From: an uncultured Gammaproteobacteria bacterium
Lineage (GTDB): Bacteria > Pseudomonadota > Gammaproteobacteria > HK1
DNA: 64,000 bases
Direction: 5' to 3'
NCBI GenBank assembly: GCA_947258715.1
Contig: CAMYJH010000012.1
Span: 124,001-188,000, forward strand
The notes beneath the pieces were generated by a model. The model searched no databases and had not been told where the DNA came from. It saw nothing but the letters and a program-made list of their open reading frames with translations. Position numbers and translations under genes: made by a program. Positions 18,598 through 26,839 of this stretch are shown here, piece by piece (position 1 is the stretch's first letter; each line of letters starts with the position of its first letter).

Positions 18598-18623
18598 GGC
18601 GCAATAGCGAAGCGTATTGCGCC
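18598..18623. repeat. Intergenic palindrome, GGCGCAATA hairpin
   Basis: A 9-bp stem (ggcgcaata with tattgcgcc) closes an 8-base loop immediately after the GST stop codon. The sequence has the form of the dispersed intergenic hairpins common in proteobacterial genomes. It lacks a T-run, so it is more likely a repeat or a 3'-end stabiliser than an intrinsic terminator. Confidence 0.55.
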
Positions 18624-18682
18624 GCTGTCGACCGACTCCGCTAAATACCACGCCATAAGCTGCACCGCGCGCAACGGATGAG

Positions 18683-18700
18683 AAAAAGCTTCGCTTTTTT
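18683..18700. terminator. Weak bidirectional terminator-like hairpin
   Basis: AAAAAGC (18683-18689) pairs with GCTTTTT (18693-18699) around a 3-base loop and ends in T. It lies between the convergent GST and AbrB-type genes. The stem is AT-rich, so strength is doubtful. Confidence 0.4.
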
Positions 18701-18710
18701 AATTCGTTTG

Positions 18711-18738
18711 ACTGGATTCCCGCTTTCGCGGGAATGAC
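18711..18738 (-). repeat. dRS3/REP-like palindromic repeat, copy 1
   Basis: A 28-bp element with the core ATTCCCGC-TTTC-GCGGGAAT. Its reverse complement differs at only two positions from the element at 20076-20103. The two copies lie in opposite orientation on either side of the AbrB-type gene. The core resembles the dRS3-type ATTCCC-N8-GGGAAT repeats known in Neisseria and related bacteria. Confidence 0.75.
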
Positions 18739-18798
18739 GCGGTACTCGTAGGGTGCGCCGCGGACACCGGTTTTGCCCCGAACGTTCGAACGGCGTAC

Positions 18799-18851
18799 TA
18801 ATCACGAATCACGAATTACAAATTACTTCTTACATGTCACATGTCACTCAC
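18799..18851. repeat. Heptamer repeat array B
   Basis: Seven consecutive 7-base units, each ending TCAC or TTAC: taatcac, gaatcac, gaattac, aaattac, ttcttac, atgtcac, atgtcac. The last unit (18841-18847) contains the stop codon of the AbrB-type gene on the minus strand (tca at 18844-18846). It is the same unit family as the arrays at 4185-4289 and 19953-20040; only one arm is present here. Confidence 0.75.
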
Positions 18852-19935
18852 TTTTCTTTACCCTCACCCCCAGCGCTTTGAACACCAGCGGCGCGGCGAT
18901 GACGATCATGCCGATGCGCGCCACGTGATGCGTGGCCACGAACGCAGTCTCGATGCCCAGCGAGAGCGCGATCAGGCTCATTTCCGCCAGACCGCCCGGC
19001 GAGAAGGCGAGCACGATGGGCGCCATCGCCAGACCGGAGATGGGCGACAGCACTAGCGCGAACGACACCGTGGTCGCCAACATCACCGCGGTCGCGCCAA
19101 CGGAAGCGGCAATGGTCTTCAGCACCCGCTCCAAGGGAACCCCGGAAAATCTCGCGCCCACCGAGGATCCCACCACCACCTGAGCAATGGCGACGATCTC
19201 CCACGGCGGTGCGGAGCTTGTTAGCCCGGCGATGTGCACCCCGGCACTCGCCATCATGGGTCCGACGATTTTGTAGGCGGGCAGCCGAAGGAGCCTGCCG
19301 AACAACACCCCGATCACCGCGCAGGTCACGAGTATGCCGATGTCGACCAGGGAAGTGCCTGCAATGGAGGGCCCCACCGCCGTAGTGATCGCTCGCTCAC
19401 CGTCGGTGTACCGAAACCAGAAAGGGATCACCATCACCACTAGCAGCACCCGGGCGCCGTGCACCAGGGCGATGGTGCGCTCGTCGCCGCCCATGGCGCT
19501 GCCGGCAATGACCATCTCGTTGAGACCGCCAGGCGTTGCGGAGAAAAAGGCGGTCACCGGGTCGTATCTAAGGAAGCGGGTGAAGTACAGATAAAGCAAC
19601 CCGGTCAGCACTACGATGTAGAGCGCAAGACTTAGCATGGTGACCGGCCATTGGGAGGCCTTATCCACCACCTCCGGGGTGAAGGTGCTGCCCAGCAGCA
19701 CCCCCAGCACGCTCACCATCACCGAGCGCAGCATCCCGGGCACCTGGAGCTTTACTCCGGAGAGCGAGGCGATGGTGCAGATCACCATCGCCCCCATCAT
19801 CCAGGCCAGCGGCATCTGGAAGTAAAAGAAGATTGCCCCACCCACCGCGCCGATGGCGAGAGTCTTGTAGAGCCTTAGCGGCGGGAGCTTTAACGAGCCG
19901 GTTTGTTTCAGAGCATTGGGCTTAAAGTCGTTCAA
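18844..19935 (-). CDS. AbrB-type polytopic membrane protein
   Basis: A 363-residue membrane protein with about ten hydrophobic helices arranged as two similar halves, as in the AbrB duplication family (PF05145). Typical segments are YFQMPLAWMMGAMVICTIAS, FFSATPGGLNEMVIAGSA and, in the second half, VLAFSPGGLAEMSLIALSLG; the paired PGG(L)NEM/PGGLAEM motifs show the duplication. Some members are annotated as ammonia monooxygenase, but transport or regulation is more likely. The start is TTG 19935, and no ATG is available nearby. The gene is framed by heptamer arrays and by inverted copies of a 28-bp repeat. Confidence 0.85.
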   Translation of the reverse strand: MNDFKPNALKQTGSLKLPPLRLYKTLAIGAVGGAIFFYFQMPLAWMMGAMVICTIASLSGVKLQVPGMLRSVMVSVLGVLLGSTFTPEVVDKASQWPVTMLSLALYIVVLTGLLYLYFTRFLRYDPVTAFFSATPGGLNEMVIAGSAMGGDERTIALVHGARVLLVVMVIPFWFRYTDGERAITTAVGPSIAGTSLVDIGILVTCAVIGVLFGRLLRLPAYKIVGPMMASAGVHIAGLTSSAPPWEIVAIAQVVVGSSVGARFSGVPLERVLKTIAASVGATAVMLATTVSFALVLSPISGLAMAPIVLAFSPGGLAEMSLIALSLGIETAFVATHHVARIGMIVIAAPLVFKALGVRVKKSE

Positions 19936-19952
19936 TGGCGTCCGTGCCTGGT

Positions 19953-20040
19953 TGGTATGTCGTATTTCGTCTTTCGTGTGTCATTTATCGGGGCGATTAG
20001 TCCACTCCGGAGCCGCTCATCACGAATCGCCAATCACCTA
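19953..20040. repeat. Heptamer repeat array C (inverted pair, degenerate)
   Basis: The left arm near 19961-19988 has 7-base spacing (gtatttc, gtctttc, gtgtgtc, atttatc). The right arm near 20017-20037 reads tcatcac, gaatcgc, caatcac. A spacer of about 28 bp separates them. It lies just upstream of the AbrB-type start codon. It is more degenerate than arrays A and B, so the boundaries are approximate. Confidence 0.55.
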
Positions 20041-20075
20041 CCGGTCCAGGTCGTGCCGTGTTCGAAAGGAACGTC

Positions 20076-20103
20076 GTCGTTCCCGCGGAAGCGGGAATCC
20101 AGT
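20076..20103 (+). repeat. dRS3/REP-like palindromic repeat, copy 2
   Basis: A 28-bp element with the core TTCCCGC-GGAA-GCGGGAA. It differs at two positions from the reverse complement of the copy at 18711-18738. It lies 14 bp beyond the stop of the small membrane-protein gene at 20117. Confidence 0.75.
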
Positions 20104-20116
20104 AAAACACAAGTGT

Positions 20117-20365
20117 TTAGTATTTTGTCTCGTGTGTTTTTTGTTCTTCCTCTTTCTTCTCGAATTGTTCCATCACGTAATCGTAATATTCGGGCGTGCT
20201 CACTTCTTCACCAGTCTCGGCCCTTCGAATGAAGTAAACACCGAGAGCGACGAGCGCAATGACCACCAGCCCCCACCACCCTGAGCCCCCAATTAGCAAT
20301 TTCAACGGAATGACGGCGACAAAAAGAAGGCCAAAGCCTGCCGGTCTTTTCAGATCTTTTGACAT
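20117..20365 (-). CDS. Small two-helix membrane protein, unknown function
   Basis: An 82-residue protein with two transmembrane segments (GFGLLFVAVIPLKLLIG and GWWGLVVIALVALGVYFI) and a charged C-terminal tail containing YYDYVMEQFEKKEEE. ATG 20365 has a GAAAG stretch upstream. No known domain was recognised. It lies alone between the AbrB-type gene and the HpaB-family gene on the same strand. Confidence 0.6.
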   Translation of the reverse strand: MSKDLKRPAGFGLLFVAVIPLKLLIGGSGWWGLVVIALVALGVYFIRRAETGEEVSTPEYYDYVMEQFEKKEEEQKTHETKY

Positions 20366-20454
20366 TCAACTTTCGTTGACTTGATTGACGCAGGTAGTGC
20401 TACAAGCAACATCAGTCGATCACGATCGCAATGGTGTGCACGGCGCATCCTAAA

Positions 20455-22005
20455 TCAATCACCCGTTCCCGCGATCTTTCGAACACCCGGCACCACCGGT
20501 GCTTCTGGCGGCGTGCAGCCGGCGTCGCAGCACTGGCCGGGTTGCTCCGATTCCGCCGGGTTTTCGCTCAAGGCCCCGCGGCTCATGAGCCGCTCCACAA
20601 GATCCTGGCGCTCCACGATGGGATAGCGCCGGTGGATCTCGCGCTTCATCGCTTCCGGCGATCCGCCGCCGTGCAGGCTGATGGTGGACATCCAGCCGCC
20701 GGAATAAGATGCCGTGATGTCCTCGATGAAGCGCGCCACCTGCGCCCGCTTTGCATACGGCACGTCGGGCCGCGCCTGCAAAACGGCTGCCAGATCGGCG
20801 CTGGTTTCGGGATTGTGATCCTCGTCTGGCGAAGGCAGCGTCACCACCAGCCCGCCGGAGACCGTATGCGCTAGGCGATGCATGTCGTAGATCTTGGTGG
20901 CGAGCAGGAGCTTGCCGATATTCGAGTACACGGGCTCCGGCTCCACGTTCCCTGCCGGGTCCCTGATGCCATATACCGAGGCTGCGACACCGCAGGCATA
21001 GAAGCTTTCCACCGTCGTGATGAGTTCAACCATGGTGTCACGCAGGTTGGAATTCCTTTTCATGCAGAGCCCATTGGCCTCAATCATCAGCGCGCCCGCA
21101 CCGATCAGCAGATCGCCGAATCCCGCCCGCGCGCCGATGCAGGTATGACGGTGATGGGTGGCGTAAGACTTGGTCAGGAACTCGGAATGCTCCCACTCGC
21201 CGCAAAGAAACACCCGCTCCCAGGGAACGAATACGTTGTCGAACATGCATACGCCGGTGGACTGCCCGTACTTGCCGCTGAAGACGGCGCCGCTCTCGCC
21301 CGGACGTCCGGCCGGACGGGCAACGATGGTGAGGCCCTTGGCATCCAGCGGCAGCGCGCAGCACACGGCGAAATCCTTGTCATCTTCCGTCATCGCGCGT
21401 CCCGGCATCACCAGCAGCTCATGAACGTAAGGCGCCGAAGTGACGATGGCCTTGGTACCGGATATGACGATTCCGTCCGCTCGCCGTTCCACCACGTGTA
21501 CGTAGGCGTCTGGGTTCGGCTGGGCGTGGGGCCGCAGTGACCGGTCGCCCTTAGCATCCGTCATCGCCATGCCCACGGTAAGGTCTCTATCCTGCACTCC
21601 GTGCATGTACTCGATGAAGCGCGGGTGGTACTCGGTAGCGTGGTCTTCGTCGATGCGGAAAGTCGCCTGGAATACAGCGTTGAAGCCGTCCATTACCAGG
21701 TAACGCATGGCGCAGCCGGTCTCCTGGCAGACGAGACGCACATACTCGAGTTTGGCAAGAAGGTCGGATGTGTTGCGGTTGATGTGCAGGAATCGGTTCA
21801 CCTGCTTGCCGCTGGTATGCTGCTCGGCGAGCGCGAGTTGTTCGTACTTGGGATTGAGCGCGTAGTCGTAACTAACGCCAATGGCGTTGATACCGGGACG
21901 CAGCATCTCGTCTTCGGCAATACTCTCCACCTTACGCCCGTTGACGAATACGGTGGGTCTTAGAGCCCGCAGGGATTCGCGGTACTCGATGGCGGACATC
22001 AGCAT
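20455..22005 (-). CDS. HpaB / 4-hydroxybutyryl-CoA dehydratase-family flavoprotein
   Basis: A 516-residue flavoprotein of the family that contains 4-hydroxyphenylacetate 3-monooxygenase (HpaB) and 4-hydroxybutyryl-CoA dehydratase (AbfD). Family segments include RYLVMDGFNAVFQ, ISGTKAIVTSAPYVHELLV and SGKYGQSTGVCMFDNVFVPW. By my alignment from memory the [4Fe-4S] ligands of the dehydratase are not all kept: only one Cys matches near GCAMRY, and HRHTCIGARAGFGD has Ala where a Cys is expected. A flavin-dependent monooxygenase role is therefore more likely. No HpaC-type reductase is nearby. GGAG lies just upstream of ATG 22005. Confidence 0.8.
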   Translation of the reverse strand: MLMSAIEYRESLRALRPTVFVNGRKVESIAEDEMLRPGINAIGVSYDYALNPKYEQLALAEQHTSGKQVNRFLHINRNTSDLLAKLEYVRLVCQETGCAMRYLVMDGFNAVFQATFRIDEDHATEYHPRFIEYMHGVQDRDLTVGMAMTDAKGDRSLRPHAQPNPDAYVHVVERRADGIVISGTKAIVTSAPYVHELLVMPGRAMTEDDKDFAVCCALPLDAKGLTIVARPAGRPGESGAVFSGKYGQSTGVCMFDNVFVPWERVFLCGEWEHSEFLTKSYATHHRHTCIGARAGFGDLLIGAGALMIEANGLCMKRNSNLRDTMVELITTVESFYACGVAASVYGIRDPAGNVEPEPVYSNIGKLLLATKIYDMHRLAHTVSGGLVVTLPSPDEDHNPETSADLAAVLQARPDVPYAKRAQVARFIEDITASYSGGWMSTISLHGGGSPEAMKREIHRRYPIVERQDLVERLMSRGALSENPAESEQPGQCCDAGCTPPEAPVVPGVRKIAGTGD

Positions 22006-22280
22006 TTCATTGCTCCGGGACGGCGGCAGCGCCGGCGCGAGTGCGGATTAGGCGCGTGAGTATATAACAATTAGGAAATACGGCTCCGCTCGCGCCGCGC
22101 CTGAAAAACGAGCTTCCAACCCGGACGGCATTTTCCGTTTTGCAGATTATTCCTCCGCGCCAACTATCCTTTCGTCTGTTAGCAGGGTGCAGACGCGGGA
22201 ACATCGCGCGCTACAATGCCGCGGCAAAGTTTCGCGGTACCGAGGACAAGCGTTAAAGATTGGCTTGGAGGACGACGCTC

Positions 22281-23648
22281 ATGCATACCGACACCGCGCT
22301 GCGGCCATGGGAAGCGCTAAAAGCGCTGGCCGAAGCTGGAGACGCCAAGCGGCTGGAAAAATACATGTCGGCCATAGGGCCGAGCGAAGCCTTCAGGGCG
22401 CTGCTTCGCCTGACCAAGGAGGAGCAGGAGCGGGTGCTGACGACTCTGCCACCGGTTGAAGCCGCCGACCTCATCGAAGAAATCCCAGAAGAGCACGCCG
22501 CGGACATCATCGAGCAGATGGATGCCAAAGCCGCGGCCTCCATTCTCAACGAGATGGAGAGCGACGAGCAGGCGGACGTGCTTGCGGAAATGGAAGAGAA
22601 AGACGCCGCCGCCATCGTCGCCGAGATGGATCCGGAAGAAGCTGCCGACGTGGTAGAGCTGATTCGCTACCCGCATTTTTCCGCCGGTGGCCTGATGATG
22701 ACGGAGTACTCCGCCTACCTTGAGAACATAACCGTGGGCGAAGCGCTTGACGACCTGAGCGCGCGGGTTGCCGAGGAGGCTGTCGGACAGGAGGCACACG
22801 TTTACGTGGTTTCGCCGTCGGGCGCGCTGGTTGGCGTATTGGATCTGCGCGACTTGGTGCTCAGCGCGCGCACTACGCCGCTCGCCGATGTTCTCAAGTC
22901 GCCGCTTTACGTTGGCGCGGAAACTGACCTCGACGATCTGGAAGAATTTTTCGACCGCCACGACTTCCACGCCGTTCCGGTAGTAGATGCGCACCAACGC
23001 CTTATCGGCATGGTGCGCCGTTCCGCAGTTGAGGAGGCGCTGACCGAGCGCGCCGACCAGGATTTCCTCAAGTCACAGGGTATCATTGGGGGTGACGAGA
23101 TCCGCACCATGCCGGTCTTGACCCGCGCGAGGCGTCGGCTCTCGTGGCTCAGCCTCAATATAGTGCTCAATGTCATCGCCGCAAGCGTTATAGCTTTTTA
23201 CGAAGACACCTTGAGGGCGGCGATCGCACTGGCCGTGTTCCTGCCCATCGTCTCCGACATGAGCGGCTGCTCGGGCAACCAGGCTGTTGCAGTCAGCATG
23301 CGCGAGCTGTCGCTGGGTGTGGTTAAACCTTTTGAAGCGTTGCGCGTCTGGCTGCAGGAGGTGTCCGTCGGAATCATCAACGGCACAGTGCTCGGTTGTT
23401 TGATCGCAGGCGCCGCTTGGGCCTGGAAAGGCAACCCGTATCTGGGCCTGGTGGTAGGCGGCGCCCTCGCCGTGAATACGGTGGTGGCGGTCTCCATTGG
23501 CGGCACCGTGCCACTGCTGTTGAAGCGCATGAACGTGGACCCGGCCGTTGCCTCGGGGCCGATTCTCACCACCGTTACCGATATGTGCGGCTTTTTCTTG
23601 GTACTCGGCTTCGCCACCATAATGTTGTCCCACGTCGCCATGCCTTGA
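22281..23648 (+). CDS. mgtE: Magnesium transporter MgtE
   Basis: A 455-residue Mg2+ channel/transporter with an N-terminal MgtE_N superhelical domain (about 1-125, acidic repeats such as EEIPEEHAADIIEQMDAKAA), a CBS pair (about 130-255, HVYVVSPSGALVGVLDLRDL and FHAVPVVDAHQRLIGMV) and a C-terminal membrane domain with five helices (LPIVSDMSGCSGNQAVAVSM is the signature). I chose ATG 22281 because GGAGG lies 8-9 bases upstream; a TTG at 22260 would add seven residues. The Mg-sensing N and CBS domains gate the pore in the family. Confidence 0.95.
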   Translation: MHTDTALRPWEALKALAEAGDAKRLEKYMSAIGPSEAFRALLRLTKEEQERVLTTLPPVEAADLIEEIPEEHAADIIEQMDAKAAASILNEMESDEQADVLAEMEEKDAAAIVAEMDPEEAADVVELIRYPHFSAGGLMMTEYSAYLENITVGEALDDLSARVAEEAVGQEAHVYVVSPSGALVGVLDLRDLVLSARTTPLADVLKSPLYVGAETDLDDLEEFFDRHDFHAVPVVDAHQRLIGMVRRSAVEEALTERADQDFLKSQGIIGGDEIRTMPVLTRARRRLSWLSLNIVLNVIAASVIAFYEDTLRAAIALAVFLPIVSDMSGCSGNQAVAVSMRELSLGVVKPFEALRVWLQEVSVGIINGTVLGCLIAGAAWAWKGNPYLGLVVGGALAVNTVVAVSIGGTVPLLLKRMNVDPAVASGPILTTVTDMCGFFLVLGFATIMLSHVAMP

Positions 23649-23774
23649 GGGAGTCCCGATTGGGTGCGAGCTTAAGAAGGAGAGGCCGTCCGCGAGTTCT
23701 GATTCAGGGGGCGGTACCGCTCAACCGCGAATATTGAGGAGCGTATCGAACTCTGAATTGCCGCCGGTCCCGGC

Positions 23775-24020
23775 GTGAACGCCAAATTCAAACAGCGCTT
23801 CGGAGCTGCCGTGCGCACTGCGCTTTCCGTCCGGCCAGATCCCTGGCAAAAATCGCCGCCCGATTGGCTCGCGCTTTTCATTCTCTTGGATCAGTGCCCG
23901 CGTAACATTCGTCCTGGCACGATTGAGGCCTACTCAGGCGATGAAAAGGCGTGCGTCTTCCCGCCGGACCCTATTGGTCGCAAAGCGGATCCCGCCTCTC
24001 CATTCTCGAGTGCCGCTTAA
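23775..24020 (+). pseudogene. DUF924-family remnant
   Basis: An 81-codon frame from a GTG right after an in-frame TGA. Residues 1-50 (VNAKFKQRFGAAVRTAL; PPDWLALFILLDQCPRNIRP then GTIEAY) match the central part of DUF924 proteins (LALILLLDQFPRNIFRGT type), but these are normally about 180-200 residues. The N-terminal third is missing and the sequence loses resemblance after residue 55, so this is a fragment, not a functional gene. It follows mgtE by 126 bp. Confidence 0.6.
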
Positions 24021-24337
24021 TTCAGATACCGCTGCAGCGCGCCGAGACTGGTGACGGGCGGCGACGTTATGTGTAGATGTGTAAAACGTTTTTGGGCGAA
24101 CGCCCTGATGGGCCGTGTACTCGCATAATACGTCCTTTCGTTCCGGCTAGAATGCTCCACGACATCATCCTACGCTGCGAGTGGTGTCCGCATTGGAAAG
24201 AGATCCTCGGTCGAGGGCGCCCACCCGCAGAGATCAATTATCTTCGGGCGCCCGCGGCGGCATATCGCAGCAAGAGCTAAAGGGTTGCCGCAGATATGTG
24301 AAGTTGGGTTGTCATCCGTCCCCGTGCGGGGTGGATC
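24021..24337. other. Intergenic region, no gene seen
   Basis: About 320 bp between the DUF924 remnant and the convergent diguanylate cyclase. A 67-codon plus-strand frame (24077-24280) has no recognisable content. The 5' part may be decayed DUF924 sequence. Confidence 0.35.
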
Positions 24338-25393
24338 TCAGACGCTTTCCGCGATTACGCAATTGCGCCCCTGGTGCTTGGCCTTATAGAGGCAGACATC
24401 GGCGACAGAGACCAACCTCTCGCCGTCGGCCGTCTTTCCGTCGAGCGACGAAACACCAATACTCACTGTCACCTTTCGCAGCGGCCATTCCGCTGACTCG
24501 ATGGCTTTCCGTATACGTTCCGCGGTCTTCACGCAGCCATCCTTATCGGTACTGGGCAGCAACACGGCAAATTCCTCGCCACCGTAGCGGCACTCGAAAT
24601 CGTTTTCCCGCTTGTTGGCGCGTATCAAACTGGAAATGCGAACCAGCGCGTCGTCACCCGCCGGATGGCCGTGGGTGTCGTTATACTCTTTGAAGGCATC
24701 GGCATCGATAAACAGCAACCCGATGGGTTCAGCGCTCCGGCGGACGCGGGCAATCTCTTCACCCAGACGGCGCTCAAACGCCGCGCGATTCCAAAGACCC
24801 GTCAGAGCATCCGTTAAGCTGCGGCGCTCTAGGTCCCGATTCAATGCTTCGAGCTCAGCGCGATATTTGTCGAGCTGGTCGAGTGCTCGACGTAGCTCCA
24901 GCTGCCTTATGACCTGGCGACCCAGCGCGCGCAGCGCCAGCACCTCTGCGTCCCCCAGCTGGCGCGGAACGCGATCGATGACGCAAAGCGTGCCGAGGGC
25001 GTGACCGCTTTCGGTCCTTAGTGGAACGCCGGCATAGAAACGGATATTCGGATCGCCGGTGACGAGGGGATTGTGCCGGAAACGCTCGTCGGTGGAGGCG
25101 TCCGGAATGACCAGAGTCTCGTCTGGATTGAGAATCGCGTAAGCGCAAAATGCCTGGTCACGGGGAGTCTCTGAGGCGTTCAGCCCGACTTTCGATTTGA
25201 ACCATTGCCGGTTTTCGTCAACCAGGCTCATCACCGAAATCGGCGTGCCGCAGACATAACTGGCGAGCAGAGTAATATCGTCGTATGCGCTCTCCGCTTC
25301 GGTGTCGAGAATCCGAAGCTCGCGCAAAGCTTGGAGCCTCTCCTGCTCGTTGGGAGGGAGCGGCGCTCCTTTGTTGTTCGCTGAAGTCCTCAT
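24338..25393 (-). CDS. GAF-GGDEF diguanylate cyclase
   Basis: A 351-residue enzyme making cyclic di-GMP from two GTP. The N-terminal GAF domain (about 25-170; SYVCGTPISVMSLVDENRQW, FYAGVPLRTESGHALGTLCV) is the sensor. A short coiled coil (about 165-195) links to a GGDEF domain with an active signature CRYGGEEFAVLLP. An RxxD inhibitory site (REND) lies at the expected spacing upstream, so product feedback is likely. The frame starts near 25393; no membrane segments. It is a cytoplasmic single gene, convergent with the mgtE side. Confidence 0.93.
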   Translation of the reverse strand: MRTSANNKGAPLPPNEQERLQALRELRILDTEAESAYDDITLLASYVCGTPISVMSLVDENRQWFKSKVGLNASETPRDQAFCAYAILNPDETLVIPDASTDERFRHNPLVTGDPNIRFYAGVPLRTESGHALGTLCVIDRVPRQLGDAEVLALRALGRQVIRQLELRRALDQLDKYRAELEALNRDLERRSLTDALTGLWNRAAFERRLGEEIARVRRSAEPIGLLFIDADAFKEYNDTHGHPAGDDALVRISSLIRANKRENDFECRYGGEEFAVLLPSTDKDGCVKTAERIRKAIESAEWPLRKVTVSIGVSSLDGKTADGERLVSVADVCLYKAKHQGRNCVIAESV

Positions 25394-25548
25394 TTGACTG
25401 GCGGCATCTCGATCACGCTCTCCAGGGCCCTAATAGGAGCCTTCCGGATTAAGCCGCGCCGCCGGCGTTTTGGGCGATTAGTTATCTGCATTACACTGCG
25501 CGATCGCGGCCGCAATGAGAAGTAAAGTCTGAAAGGGACAAAAACGCA

Positions 25549-26754
25549 ATGAGCCACAAGCCACCACCGCTCGAAGGCATCCGCATTCTCGATATCGCCA
25601 CCTTCATCGCTGCGCCCTTCGCTGCCACATGCCTATCGGAATTCGGTGCAGAGGTCATCAAGATCGAAAAGCCGGACATACCCGACTATCTGCGCCAGCT
25701 CGGTACGCCCAGCGACGCTGGCGACACTTATTGGTGGCTCAACGACGCGCGCAACAAGAAATGCATCACCCTTGATCTCAAAACTGCAAAAGGCGCAGAC
25801 ATTTTTCGAAGACTGGTGGTGAAGTCCGACGTGGTGGTGGAGAACTTTCGCCCGGGCACGCTTGAGAGGTGGGGTTTGGGATTCGATGCGTTGAAGGATG
25901 TCAACAGAAAGCTCGTCATGCTTCGGGTCTCGGCCTACGGCCAGGAAGGGCCAAAGAGTCATCTCCCCGGATTTGCCCGCATCGCCCAGGCCTACGCAGG
26001 GCTCTCTTACATCACCGGCACGCCCGACACGCCTCCGCTAATTGCCGGGTCCACCACGCTCGCGGATTACTTGTCCGGACTCTACGGCGCATACGGGATC
26101 CTGCTCGCGCTCAGATCGGCGGACCAGACCGGTGAGGGGCAATACATCGACATCGGACTGCACGACGGGATTTTCAGGTTCTTAGACGAAATCGCCGCGG
26201 TCTACGACAAGACCGGTCAGGTGCGCGAGCGCACCGGCACCGAGACCTACAACTCGTGCCCTCACAGCCACTATCCCACCAAGGACGGCAAGTGGGTGGC
26301 CATTGCCTGCACCAACGACAAGATGTTCGAGCGCCTGGCTAGAGTGTTGGATCAGCCTGAGCTTGCCGATCGCGGCAATTTTGGTCTCAAAAAGAGTCGC
26401 CTCGCCAACCGCAACCAGGTCAATGGGATCATCGCCGACTGGACCTCGAGCTACGACCGCGAAGAGGTGATCCGGCGCTGCTCCGAAGGCGACGTCCCCT
26501 GCGGCCCCATCTGCTCCATCGAGGACATCTTCAACGAAGAGCAGTTCTGGGTCCGGAATACCCTTACCCGAGTGCAGGATGAGCGCTTAGGGGACCTCGC
26601 CGTCCAGGGCCCCATGCCGAGGCTGTCTGGGACGCCGGGGGTGATAAAGCACCTGGGCACGACGCCGGGAAGGCACAATCAGGAAATCTTTGAGGGATTG
26701 CTGGACATTTCCGACACAGAGCTTGAGCGTTTAAAAGGGGAAGGGGTGGTCTAG
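25549..26754 (+). CDS. Family III CoA-transferase (second copy)
   Basis: A 401-residue paralogue of the enzymes at 12774 and 59248. The N-terminus EGIRILDIATFIAAPFAATC and the catalytic Asp region STTLADYLSGLYGAYGILLA are present. It stands alone: upstream is a divergent diguanylate cyclase, downstream an unrelated methyltransferase. The acyl substrate cannot be read from context. Confidence 0.9.
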   Translation: MSHKPPPLEGIRILDIATFIAAPFAATCLSEFGAEVIKIEKPDIPDYLRQLGTPSDAGDTYWWLNDARNKKCITLDLKTAKGADIFRRLVVKSDVVVENFRPGTLERWGLGFDALKDVNRKLVMLRVSAYGQEGPKSHLPGFARIAQAYAGLSYITGTPDTPPLIAGSTTLADYLSGLYGAYGILLALRSADQTGEGQYIDIGLHDGIFRFLDEIAAVYDKTGQVRERTGTETYNSCPHSHYPTKDGKWVAIACTNDKMFERLARVLDQPELADRGNFGLKKSRLANRNQVNGIIADWTSSYDREEVIRRCSEGDVPCGPICSIEDIFNEEQFWVRNTLTRVQDERLGDLAVQGPMPRLSGTPGVIKHLGTTPGRHNQEIFEGLLDISDTELERLKGEGVV

Positions 26755-26839
26755 CTATTGGATTCTCGGTGATTATTGGCCTATCCCTCATTTATTTGCC
26801 CGTCGTCGGTGTAGTCGAATCAAATAGCCCGAGTAGCCG

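Noticed and set aside
22006-22280. Mg2+ riboswitch upstream of mgtE
   Set aside because: No conserved M-box pattern or leader terminator could be recognised; only a possible -10 hexamer (TACAAT).
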